Source: CAZWHE01 sp964633825 (GTDB lineage Bacteria > Planctomycetota > B15-G4 > CAYZWU01). From it: a stretch of DNA of 21,005 nt. Position 1 is the stretch's first letter, and the number at the start of each line of letters is the position of its first letter. Shown here one piece after another: positions 1 to 7,227 of this stretch. The stretch lies in contig CAZWHE010000062.1 of the NCBI GenBank assembly GCA_964633825.1, positions 1-21,005 of the forward strand. The letters run 5' to 3'. The notes beneath the pieces were generated by a model. The model had not been told where the DNA came from, did not search any database, and saw only the letters and a list, made by a program, of their open reading frames with translations. The position numbers and the translations under genes are program-made.

Positions 1-338
1 AATGCCAGGGCGATGAAAAGCACCCATTCGCTCCGAATCCTTCCCGACGGAATGGGCCGGTCTTTCGTTCTTTTCATCATGCCGTCGATCCGGGCTTCCT
101 GAACCTGGTTCAGGGCGGCCGAACCGCAAGCGAGCAGAAAGACGCCCGCCGCCGGAAGAATAACGCTCGAAGAAAGCTTTTCGATGAACAGAAAATGACC
201 GGTTGCCACTGAGAGGGTGACGGCGACGGTAATTCTGGTCTTGCCGAGCTCGAGGATGATCCCGGCCCAGTGAAGGATGAACGTTCTTTTGCCGCTCTCT
301 CTTTTCCGTGTTCCGGTACGCTGTTCGGATAGGATCAT
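1..338 (-). CDS. ctaB: Protoheme IX farnesyltransferase (heme O synthase), N-terminal part, cut by the window edge
   Basis: This is the N-terminal 112 residues of a UbiA-family prenyltransferase; the gene continues past the left edge. The family transfers a farnesyl group to heme B in the membrane, making heme O, the precursor of heme A for aa3-type oxidases. The diagnostic stretch is at residues 77-100: N77, D85, then MKRTKDRPIPSGR, which is the CtaB form of the prenyl-diphosphate/Mg binding motif. Hydrophobic helices lie around 35-52 and 57-77. The ATG at 338 is preceded by a GGGGGTG stretch on the minus strand, and the start lies 13 bases downstream of the coxB stop. It is therefore the next gene of the oxidase operon, consistent with a role in maturing CoxA. 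Identification from the motif and context is firm; only the missing C-terminus is unknown. Confidence 0.9.
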   Translation of the reverse strand, partial: MILSEQRTGTRKRESGKRTFILHWAGIILELGKTRITVAVTLSVATGHFLFIEKLSSSVILPAAGVFLLACGSAALNQVQEARIDGMMKRTKDRPIPSGRIRSEWVLFIALA

Positions 339-351
339 GCCACACCCCCGC

Positions 352-1425
352 CTACTCGGCGTCCCCGGCTTCTTCAGCGATCGCCTTCATTGCTTCTTCG
401 ATGGAAATCCTTTCCCGGGCTATCGGTTTTTCGCCGATACGGTAATCCTTTCTGAGCTTCTCACTCTCTTCGGGAGTGCTTTCGGGCCGGCCGCTTCCCT
501 GATAAAAGGAGGCCACCTTGTGCACGAGGGCGAAGCGGTCCCAGGGGGAAAGGTTTTTGAAGGATCGCATCTGCGTCCCCTCGATTCCTTCCTCCAGGAT
601 TCGATAGATATCGGTCGGCTTGGGGCTCTTCTTCCACTCCGAGAGGCTTCTGAAATCCCGGGCCCCTTCGACCAGGCCTCCCTGCCCCTCCTTGCCGTGG
701 CATGAGGCGCAGTATGTCAGAAAAAGCTCGTCCCCGCCCCGGTCCCGGATCTCCTGCGACATGGGATCCATGGCCTGTTCCATTACAACCGGTTTGTTTT
801 TGAGGGCGATTTGTTTTTCAATCCAGGCGCCGTATGCCTCGGGGGAGAGCACCCTCAGTTTCGAGATCATCTTGGAGTGGTCTTTTCCGCAATACTCGGC
901 GCAGAAAATGTTGAAGGTCCCCTCTTTTTTGGCTTCGAACCAGAGATAGGTTTCCTTTCCCGGCACGCAGTCTTCCTTCACACGGAAAGCGGGGAGATAA
1001 AAGCTGTGCACCACGCCGTCTTCAGGGGCTGTCAGGTCGAGGCGGACGGGACGGCCCACGGGCGCATAGAGCTCGGGAGAGGAGAAATCCCCTTCCGGGT
1101 AGATAAAGGTCCAGAACCATTGCTGCGCCAGGACCTTGACGGTCATGGCGTTTTCGGGCACGTTCCGGATCAGCTTGAATCCCTCGTACCCCTTGAAGAA
1201 CATGAAGAGGACGATGAGGGTCGGTATGATGATCCACGCCAGCTCGAGGGGAAGGTTGCCTTCGATCTGTTTCGCTTTGGGATGACGCTTGTGGCGGTAC
1301 TTGATGACAAAGAGCACCATGGTCAGGGTGATGCCCGCGAGAAGGACGATGCAGATCCCGCCGATCCAGTAGAAAGCCTCATCGACTTTGGCGGCCACGT
1401 CGGAAACATTTGAAACAATCATCAT
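352..1425 (-). CDS. coxB: Cytochrome c oxidase subunit II with CuA centre and fused cytochrome c domain (caa3 type)
   Basis: This 357-residue protein accepts electrons at the outer membrane face and passes them to CoxA. Two N-terminal membrane helices (about 20-43 and 62-78) precede a cupredoxin domain. The CuA ligands are all visible: H140, C175, E177 (backbone), C179, H183 and M186, with the QQWFW electron-entry motif at 101-105. A C-terminal class I cytochrome c follows, with CASCH at 239-243 and a likely distal ligand at M286. The fused heme makes this a caa3-type enzyme, which can take electrons directly from ACIII or from a soluble carrier. There is no cleavable signal; the first helix probably serves as the anchor. 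The start has two adjacent ATGs after a GAGAGGGA ribosome-binding site, 6 bases after coxD. Its place after subunits I, III and IV is unusual, since coxB more often leads such operons. Confidence 0.96.
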   Translation of the reverse strand: MMIVSNVSDVAAKVDEAFYWIGGICIVLLAGITLTMVLFVIKYRHKRHPKAKQIEGNLPLELAWIIIPTLIVLFMFFKGYEGFKLIRNVPENAMTVKVLAQQWFWTFIYPEGDFSSPELYAPVGRPVRLDLTAPEDGVVHSFYLPAFRVKEDCVPGKETYLWFEAKKEGTFNIFCAEYCGKDHSKMISKLRVLSPEAYGAWIEKQIALKNKPVVMEQAMDPMSQEIRDRGGDELFLTYCASCHGKEGQGGLVEGARDFRSLSEWKKSPKPTDIYRILEEGIEGTQMRSFKNLSPWDRFALVHKVASFYQGSGRPESTPEESEKLRKDYRIGEKPIARERISIEEAMKAIAEEAGDAE

Positions 1426-1431
1426 TCCCTC

Positions 1432-1722
1432 TCAGCGGTAATAGTAGTCCGCAAAAGTCAGCATGATATAGATGCCGTACGTCGCGAGGAGCACGAGAAT
1501 CATCACGGGGAAGAGCGGCTTTTCGAACCGGATATGCATGAAGTAGAGAAGGACGAGCGCGCCTTTCACGGTGGCGATCAAAATCGCCGTGAAAACGGAG
1601 AGGTGCCCGAGGTCGGCGTAACAGGCCCCGACGGTGACGCCCGTCAAGATCACAAGAGCCGCCCACACGAAAAAGTAGAGCCTGTACGGCAAAAGATGTT
1701 TTTTTTCAGCCCGGGAAGCCAT
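1432..1722 (-). CDS. coxD: Cytochrome c oxidase subunit IV (small bacterial type)
   Basis: This is a 96-residue, three-helix membrane protein. The best family marker is the segment KGALVLLYFMHIRFE in the second half, with a lysine-led helix followed by an F-M-H turn; this is typical of prokaryotic oxidase subunit IV. The protein is an accessory subunit that stabilises the CoxA/CoxC core and binds no cofactor. I chose the ATG at 1722 because GGCGG lies about 4 bases before it. An earlier in-frame ATG at 1737 overlaps the coxC stop as ATGA but has no visible ribosome-binding site; using it would add five residues (MKGGP). The gene lies between coxC and coxB in the same operon. Confidence 0.88.
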   Translation of the reverse strand: MASRAEKKHLLPYRLYFFVWAALVILTGVTVGACYADLGHLSVFTAILIATVKGALVLLYFMHIRFEKPLFPVMILVLLATYGIYIMLTFADYYYR

Positions 1723-1733
1723 GGGTCCGCCTT

Positions 1734-2375
1734 TCATCGGATCAGATAGAAGAGTGGGAAAAGGTAAATCCAGACAAGGTCCACGAGATGCCAGTAGAGG
1801 CCCGTGTTTTCCAGAAAAACGATCCGGTCCGCCGTGATCAGGCCCCGCCGGACGCGAATGAGGGTCCAGAGGATCAGCGCGGCGCCGATAATCACGTGCA
1901 GGGCGTGAAGCCCGGTCATGGTGAAGTAGAGGCCGAAAAAGACGATCTCGCCCTTGGTCTGTTCCAGGAGATGGGCGGAGCCGGGGTAGATATGGTGCTC
2001 GAACTTCGCCGCCCACTCGAAGGACTTGATCACGCAAAAAGCCAAAGCGCAGGCCATGGTGGCGATCATCATTCCCACGGCCGGCTTCCTGTTCGATCTC
2101 TGCAGCGCGGCGATGGAAAGGGCCATGGTCAGGCTGCTCGTGAGCAGGATCAGGGTGTTCACCGCGCCGATGGGGACATTCAGTTCGGCCGAGCCTTTTT
2201 TGAACTGCCACGTGTATTCGTTGAGGTAGACGGCATAGACGATGAAGAGGGTCCCGAAGAGGAGGGCCTCTGTGAACAAAAAGAGCCACATGCCGATCTT
2301 TCCCGCCACGGGATCGTAATGCTCCGCGTGGGCGGCCTGTGCGTTATTCACCTTTGCAGCCGCGGGCTCACTCAT
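1734..2375 (-). CDS. coxC: Cytochrome c oxidase subunit III, five-helix form
   Basis: This is a 213-residue membrane subunit of the heme-copper oxidase. Visible family features are the first helix with GMWLFLFTEALLFG, the helix-loop GLYFTMTGLHALHV, and the C-terminal signature WHLVDLVWIYLFPLFYL. At this length it is the short, five-helix form that lacks the first two helices of mitochondrial subunit III. It supports CoxA stability and proton uptake and carries no metal. Two ATGs are adjacent (2378 and 2375); the second is placed better after GAGGT and gives MSEPAAAKV. The start lies inside the end of coxA, so the two genes overlap by 8 bases and are probably translationally coupled. The open frame extends far upstream inside coxA, but that part is antisense-frame noise and not protein. 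Confidence 0.93.
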   Translation of the reverse strand: MSEPAAAKVNNAQAAHAEHYDPVAGKIGMWLFLFTEALLFGTLFIVYAVYLNEYTWQFKKGSAELNVPIGAVNTLILLTSSLTMALSIAALQRSNRKPAVGMMIATMACALAFCVIKSFEWAAKFEHHIYPGSAHLLEQTKGEIVFFGLYFTMTGLHALHVIIGAALILWTLIRVRRGLITADRIVFLENTGLYWHLVDLVWIYLFPLFYLIR

Positions 2376-3984
2376 CATCCACCTCGCCGGAAAAATCGTA
2401 AGGGCCGCGCTCGACACACGGGATCTTCTCGAACTGGAATTTCGGGGGCGGCGAGGGAACGGTCCACTCGAGCGTGGCTCCGCCCCAGGGGTTTTTTTCT
2501 GTCCTCTTTCCTTTGAAGAGGGCGTAGAGCAGGTTCGAGAACATGACAAGGAGGCCCGTAACCAGAATCCACGATCCGATCGTCGAGATCCTGTGGTAGA
2601 GAGTGTATTCCTCGAGGTAGTCGGCGTATCTTCTCGGCATGCCGGCCAGGCCCGCCAGAAAGAGGGGAAAGTAGAGGCAGTTGAATCCGATGAAAAAAAT
2701 GAAAAAGCCCGCGTTGGCAACGGCCTTCCTGTACATCCTTCCGAACATCTTGGGAAACCAGAAATGGAGCGCCGCGAAGAACATCACCCCGCCGCCGCCG
2801 AACATGGTGTAATGAAAGTGCCCCACGATGAAGGCCGTGTCGTGGATGTGGATGTCCGTGGCCAGGGCCCCGTTGAGGAGGCCGGTGAACCCGCCGATGC
2901 AGAAGAGGAAGATGAAAGCCAGGGCCCAGAAAAAGGGGGGCTCCATCCGGATCGATCCCTTGTACATCGTGGCCAGCCAGTTGAAGACCTTGACCGCGCT
3001 CGGGATCGCCACGAGAAAGGTCAAAAGGGAAAAGAGCACGCGCGCGAAGTCGGCCATCCCCGAGGTGAACATGTGGTGCGCCCAGACGAGGGAGCCGATC
3101 CCGGCGATGGCCAGGGAAGAGAAGGCGATAAACTTGTAACCGAAGATCGTCTTCCTGCAGAAGACGGGCACGATCTCGGAGACGACTCCCATGGCGGGGA
3201 GCACCATGATGTAGACGGCCGGATGGGAATAGATCCAGAACATGTGCTGGTACAGGATCGGATCGCCGCCCTTCGTGGGATCGAAGATCCCGATGTCGAG
3301 GAACCGTTCCATGAGGAGCAGAAGAAGGGTGATCCCCACGACGGGCGTGGCCAGGATCTGGATCCATGAGGTGGCATAAAGGGACCAGGCGAAGAGCGGC
3401 ATCTTGAACCACTTCATCCCCGGCGCCCTGAGGCGGTGCACGGTGACGATGAAATTGAGCCCGGTGAAGATCGACGACCAACCGAGAATGAAGGCCGCCA
3501 TGATCGGATAATAGACATTGGTGTCCGTGGAGGCGCTGTACGGCACGTAGAAGGTCCAGCCCGTATCGGGTCCTCCCAGGCCGACGGAAACGAGAGCGAA
3601 CAGCCCGCCCAGCGCGTAAAAATACCATGAAGCGAGGTTGAGCCTCGGGAAAGCGACGTCGTTGGCCCCGATCATGATGGGAAGCAGGAAGTTGCCGAAA
3701 ACGGCCGGAATGCCGGGGATGATGAAGAGGAAGATCATGGCGATGCCGTGGAGGGTGAGGATCCGGTTGTAGCCTCCGCTCTCCACGAGCTGCACCCCGG
3801 GAGAGAAAAGCTCCATCCTGATCATCAGACCGAGGCCGACGGCGAAGAGAAAGAAGACCATGATCATCGCCAGATAGAGAATGCCGATCCGCTTGTGGTC
3901 CGTCGTGGTGAGCCAAGAGAGGAGCCCCTTCTCGGCGCTGAGGTAATTCGTTTTTTCCATATCTGGGATCGCTGCTTCCGTCAT
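2368..3984 (-). CDS. coxA: Cytochrome c oxidase subunit I, A2-type heme-copper oxidase
   Basis: This 538-residue, 12-helix catalytic subunit reduces O2 to water and pumps protons. All metal ligands are present: H79 and H391 (low-spin heme a), H389 (heme a3), H254, H303 and H304 (CuB), and Y258, the tyrosine cross-linked to H254. K332 in the helix with KVFNWLATM marks the K-channel, and D109 in NDVAFPRLN marks the D-channel entrance. Helix VI reads YSHPAVY, so the usual glutamate of GHPEVY is alanine and a Tyr-Ser pair precedes the histidine. This is the YSHPxV signature of A2 oxidases such as the Rhodothermus marinus caa3 enzyme. The start overlaps the SCO stop as ATGA. The second helix carries PAVFGNFLLP, as expected. 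Confidence 0.97.
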   Translation of the reverse strand: MTEAAIPDMEKTNYLSAEKGLLSWLTTTDHKRIGILYLAMIMVFFLFAVGLGLMIRMELFSPGVQLVESGGYNRILTLHGIAMIFLFIIPGIPAVFGNFLLPIMIGANDVAFPRLNLASWYFYALGGLFALVSVGLGGPDTGWTFYVPYSASTDTNVYYPIMAAFILGWSSIFTGLNFIVTVHRLRAPGMKWFKMPLFAWSLYATSWIQILATPVVGITLLLLLMERFLDIGIFDPTKGGDPILYQHMFWIYSHPAVYIMVLPAMGVVSEIVPVFCRKTIFGYKFIAFSSLAIAGIGSLVWAHHMFTSGMADFARVLFSLLTFLVAIPSAVKVFNWLATMYKGSIRMEPPFFWALAFIFLFCIGGFTGLLNGALATDIHIHDTAFIVGHFHYTMFGGGGVMFFAALHFWFPKMFGRMYRKAVANAGFFIFFIGFNCLYFPLFLAGLAGMPRRYADYLEEYTLYHRISTIGSWILVTGLLVMFSNLLYALFKGKRTEKNPWGGATLEWTVPSPPPKFQFEKIPCVERGPYDFSGEVDDE

Positions 3985-4802
3985 CGGCCTGTCCTCGCTT
4001 CCTTGACCTTCCCCCGGAAAAGGAGAAGGTAGACCAGAAAAACGCCGAGACCGAGAAAAGTCACAACGAGGACGATCCGGTTGACCTTGAAGACATAGGT
4101 CTTTCCTTCCGAATCATAGCTGTAGCAGAGGCGCTGGATCTGCTGCATGAAAGAGCGGGGCGTTCCCTGGGCGGCATCGAGGACGGCCATCTTCATGTTG
4201 GCCGGGAGGATCTCGAGCCCCGGAAGGTAGCGCACGATCTTTCCCTCTTCGGAGAGAAAGATCACCGTGCCGGCGTGGATGAAGTCCTGTTTGTCCCTCC
4301 TGAACCGGAACCCCACGCTGTCGGTCAGCCTGGCGATGTTTTCCGCGTCACCCGTCAGAAAACGCCAGCTCTCGGGCGGTATCTTCGTTTTCATAGCGTC
4401 GAGCAGATTTTTCTTGGCCGTCCCCACGAGCTCGCTGCTCTCTTTTTCATCGAAGCTGACGGTAATCAGGTCGTAGTCGACGCCGGCTGTGAGATCGAGC
4501 TCGTCCACCGTGGCGGCCACTTCGTGCATCAGGGGGGAACAGATGCTGGGGCACCTCAGATAGACGAGGGTCAGAACGGTGGGCTTCGTGATCAGCGCGC
4601 CCAGGTTCACGGGTTCGCCCTCCTCGTTGCTGAAGGTCAGATCGAGGGGGATCGTTTCTCCCAGCTTTTCATCGATCCCCACCTTCTCGTCATTGGCATA
4701 TTCCTGTCCCCGGGCGGGCGCGGCAAGGAAAAGAAGCGCTGCAAATAGCAGACCCGGGATCCCGAGGTCGGGCTTTCCGGCATCGCTTGATTGAGGGTTC
4801 AT
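3981..4802 (-). CDS. SCO1/SenC-family copper chaperone for CuA assembly
   Basis: This is a 273-residue thioredoxin-fold protein of the SCO family, which delivers copper to, or reduces, the CuA site of oxidase subunit II. The copper motif CPSIC gives C84 and C88, and the partner histidine is H176 in DFIHAGTVIFL. Residues 12-32 form a hydrophobic export signal or anchor ending in APARG. Unusually, a second clear membrane helix is at 241-262 near the C-terminus, followed by a basic tail, so the domain faces the periplasm between two hydrophobic ends. The ATG at 4802 follows AAGGAAAGG, and the gene lies 12 bases after actF. Its position between ACIII and oxidase genes fits a dedicated maturation factor. 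Family assignment is secure; the direct CuA role is inferred from family and context. Confidence 0.93.
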   Translation of the reverse strand: MNPQSSDAGKPDLGIPGLLFAALLFLAAPARGQEYANDEKVGIDEKLGETIPLDLTFSNEEGEPVNLGALITKPTVLTLVYLRCPSICSPLMHEVAATVDELDLTAGVDYDLITVSFDEKESSELVGTAKKNLLDAMKTKIPPESWRFLTGDAENIARLTDSVGFRFRRDKQDFIHAGTVIFLSEEGKIVRYLPGLEILPANMKMAVLDAAQGTPRSFMQQIQRLCYSYDSEGKTYVFKVNRIVLVVTFLGLGVFLVYLLLFRGKVKEARTGR

Positions 4803-4814
4803 GTTTCCTTTCCT

Positions 4815-6035
4815 TCAAAGGCGAAAAGCGCACGATTTATCGAAAAGAGGATCTCCCGCGGGCGCCATCCCGTGCCTGCGGAAGAAGCGGACAAAGAAGA
4901 GGAGCACGATGCCCGACAAAAGGAGCAGGGGCCCGAGCTCCTGCCATCCCAGCCTGGGTCCGTCCCGGTGAATCTGGGGCATGATGAGCCAGTAAAGGTC
5001 GAGCAGCTCGCCCGCGATTCCGATCGCGGCGACAAGGACCAGGCGCCGGGCGTTCATCTTGGCGCCGCGGCTCAGAAGGAGGAAGAAGGGGAGCACGAAC
5101 CGGAGCGCCGCGAGGAGGATCGACAGGGCCAGCCAGCCGTGCTCGGCCCTGTGCGCGAAGTAGACCGTTTCTTCCGGCATGTTGCCGTACCAGATCAGCA
5201 TGAACTGGCTGAAGGCGATGTAGGCCCAGAAGCAGGTGAAGGCGAAGAGAAGGGCCCCCAGGCTGTAGAGGTGGTCCTTTGTGACGATTTCGAGCTCTCC
5301 CCGCGCTCTGAGTCCGATCACGGTGATCGTGAGAGCCGAGAGGGCGCAGATCACCATTCCCGAAAAGACATAGACGCCGAAGATCGTGCTGAACCAGTGC
5401 GGCTCCAGGCTCATCAACCAGTCGAAAGAAGCGAAGGTGACGGTCAGGGCGAAGACGATCATGAAAGGGGCCGACCATTTCCGCATCCTGCTTCCTTCCT
5501 CGAGATTGTCCTGTTTGATGGAAGCGTTGATGAAGAAGCGGGCGAAGGCGTACCAGAGGCCGAGAAAGAGAAATCCCCTGAGAGAGAAAAAGAATGCGTT
5601 CAGGTAGGGCTTTTTGCTTTCCAGGACATGATCCCCCTCGACGATCTCGGGATCGGCCCAGGGAAAGAGGGAAAAGCGGTCCTCGAAATGTACGAATAGA
5701 ACGAGCGGGACGAAGAGGAGAACGATGACGCCCAGAGGGGAGGCCAGCATCTCGGCGGCGCGGCGGATGACGACGGACCAGACGGAGCGGGTGAGGTGGT
5801 GAAGGGCCACGAAGAAAAGGCTTCCCAGCGACACGCTCCACACGAATGTAAATCCCCAGAGGTAGGCGAAACCGAACCGGTTCGCGTCGAAAAAGAGCGC
5901 GGGAAGACTCAGGGCGCCCCCGGCGATGATGAGCGCCAGCGCGGTTTTTTTCATGGCTGAACTATTCAGGCCGGAACCCTTCCCGGAAACGGGGAGCCGC
6001 ACACTGTCGGAATGCATGGGGTTCGTCTCGCTCAT
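4815..6035 (-). CDS. actF: Alternative Complex III membrane subunit ActF (NrfD/PsrC-like)
   Basis: This is a 406-residue polytopic membrane protein with about ten predicted helices, related to the quinone-binding NrfD/PsrC subunits and to ActC of the same operon. Recognisable ActF segments include SFDWLMSLEPHWFSTIFG near residue 210, and the aromatic stretch FAFTCFWAYIAFSQFMLIWYGNMPEET after about 275. In ACIII, ActF forms one of the two membrane bundles; whether it oxidises quinol or only conducts protons is uncertain for the family. The ATG at 6035 overlaps the actE stop as ATGA, so translation is probably coupled. The frame is open further upstream, but that part lies within actE. The N-terminal 28 residues are polar and poorly conserved, so a start at the later MKKTALAL is possible, though less likely given the overlap. 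Confidence 0.93.
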   Translation of the reverse strand: MSETNPMHSDSVRLPVSGKGSGLNSSAMKKTALALIIAGGALSLPALFFDANRFGFAYLWGFTFVWSVSLGSLFFVALHHLTRSVWSVVIRRAAEMLASPLGVIVLLFVPLVLFVHFEDRFSLFPWADPEIVEGDHVLESKKPYLNAFFFSLRGFLFLGLWYAFARFFINASIKQDNLEEGSRMRKWSAPFMIVFALTVTFASFDWLMSLEPHWFSTIFGVYVFSGMVICALSALTITVIGLRARGELEIVTKDHLYSLGALLFAFTCFWAYIAFSQFMLIWYGNMPEETVYFAHRAEHGWLALSILLAALRFVLPFFLLLSRGAKMNARRLVLVAAIGIAGELLDLYWLIMPQIHRDGPRLGWQELGPLLLLSGIVLLFFVRFFRRHGMAPAGDPLFDKSCAFRL

Positions 6036-6676
6036 TTCTCCAGGTCCTCGGGTTTCGGGTTGAGCGCCCGCTGGAGGGCGCGCACGTAAAGGACGACGGC
6101 CCACCTTTCCTCGACAGTGAGCTTGTCCGCGTAAGAGGGCATGGTGTTCTGGCCCCGGGAGATGTTGTGAAAGATCCGGCCGTCCTTGAATTTCTTCGCC
6201 GTATCGGTGTGGAGCGAAGGGGGAGCGGGAAAGAGATCGGGTCCGATGATCGGACCGTCGCCGTGCCCCTCCTCGCCGTGGCAGGTGATGCAGTATTGAT
6301 TGAAAAGCTTTCTTCCCAGCTCCAGGGTCTTCATCGTCGGCTTGATGGGATTCTTGACCGTTTCTTCGGCGATCTTTTGAGTCTTTTCATCGTTGCCTTC
6401 CAGGTGATAAGGGAAATATCCCATGGGGATCGTGCCTGCCGCCGGCTTCCGTTCCACAAAGAGCGCTCTCCCCTGAAGCGTTCCGTAGAGGCTTTGGCTC
6501 CTCCCTTTGGGCTGCACCGCCATGTCGTTGAAGATCTCGAGATAAGGGACGGCGAGAAGGGCCAAGGGAATAATGAAAGCCGCCGCCGCCGTTGCGATGA
6601 GCACGGCCTTGAAAAGGCCCTGCGAAAACCGGGGCGACCAGCGCCGGAGCTTTTCTTCGATCCTTTTCGGAATCAC
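6032..6676 (-). CDS. actE: Alternative Complex III monoheme cytochrome c subunit ActE
   Basis: This is a 214-residue membrane-anchored cytochrome c. One hydrophobic helix (about 22-46) is followed by a periplasmic domain with a single heme-binding motif CITCH (C129, C132, H133); M179 in NTMPSYA is the likely distal ligand. The stretch MGYFPYHLEG before the heme domain is typical of ActE. In ACIII this heme hands electrons from the iron-sulfur/heme chain to the terminal oxidase. The start codon is GTG, overlapping the actD stop as GTGA and preceded by GGGAGG about 8 bases upstream. No lipobox cysteine is visible, so anchoring is probably by the helix. It lies between actD and actF, the standard order. 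Confidence 0.95.
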   Translation of the reverse strand: MIPKRIEEKLRRWSPRFSQGLFKAVLIATAAAAFIIPLALLAVPYLEIFNDMAVQPKGRSQSLYGTLQGRALFVERKPAAGTIPMGYFPYHLEGNDEKTQKIAEETVKNPIKPTMKTLELGRKLFNQYCITCHGEEGHGDGPIIGPDLFPAPPSLHTDTAKKFKDGRIFHNISRGQNTMPSYADKLTVEERWAVVLYVRALQRALNPKPEDLEK

Positions 6677-7227
6677 GAATCATCCTCCCTTTCGTAGAGC
6701 GGTCGGATGTCGGTGCAGCCCGCCTCCTCGAGGAGGGCGCGGGCCTTCTCCTCTGAAAAGAGGCTGTCCTTTGCTTCGAGAACGACGGCGAAACGGCTGC
6801 TCGTGACTTCGGCCATGATGCCCGTGTCGTGGAGGGCGGAGTGCCACCGGCCGAGCCGGCATAGAACAATCATCGATCCCATCACGGCCAGTGCGGCGAA
6901 GAGGACGAAAAGCTCGAACGTAATGGGAACGAAAGCGGGCCAGCTGAAGAGCGGCTTGCCGCCGATGCGGACCGGGTAGTCGACTGCGCTCATCCATCCC
7001 TGCATGACCATGGCCGCACCCGCGCCGATGAAGCCCGCCGTCAGGCAGAAATAGGGGATGAGCGAGGGCTTGAGCCCCATCGCCCGGTCGAGCCCGTGCA
7101 CGGGATAAGGGGTGTGGCAGTCCCACTTCGCGTAACCGGCGATGCGGATCTTTTCAGCCGCGCGAACCAGAGCGCCGGCGTCGTCGAAGAGCCCGGCCAT
7201 GCCGACTGTTTTCTTCCCGTCAGTCAT
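6673..7227 (-). CDS. actD: Alternative Complex III subunit ActD (DUF3341)
   Basis: This 184-residue protein carries no cofactor motif. Its N-terminal soluble part begins GLFDDAGALVRAAEKIRIAG and continues to DCHTPYPVHGLDRAMGL, the hallmark of DUF3341. Two membrane helices follow (about 57-82 and 98-122), joined by the segment YPVRIGGKPLFSWPAFVPITFEL, and a soluble C-terminal tail ends the protein. In ACIII it packs against ActC and helps hold the complex together; no redox role is known. The ATG at 7227 has a strong AAGGAGG ribosome-binding site 6 bases upstream, and the gene overlaps actC by 8 bases. Assignment rests on the DUF3341 pattern and on its place between actC and actE. Confidence 0.94.
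   Translation of the reverse strand: MTDGKKTVGMAGLFDDAGALVRAAEKIRIAGYAKWDCHTPYPVHGLDRAMGLKPSLIPYFCLTAGFIGAGAAMVMQGWMSAVDYPVRIGGKPLFSWPAFVPITFELFVLFAALAVMGSMIVLCRLGRWHSALHDTGIMAEVTSSRFAVVLEAKDSLFSEEKARALLEEAGCTDIRPLYEREDDS

Noticed and set aside
2376..2720. A longer N-terminus for coxC reading back into coxA
   Set aside because: The extra residues are Arg/Ser-rich noise from another frame of coxA; the family begins near MSEPAAAKV.
4791..5699. A 302-codon plus-strand frame opposite actF
   Set aside because: Very charged, repetitive composition typical of the reverse complement of a membrane protein gene.
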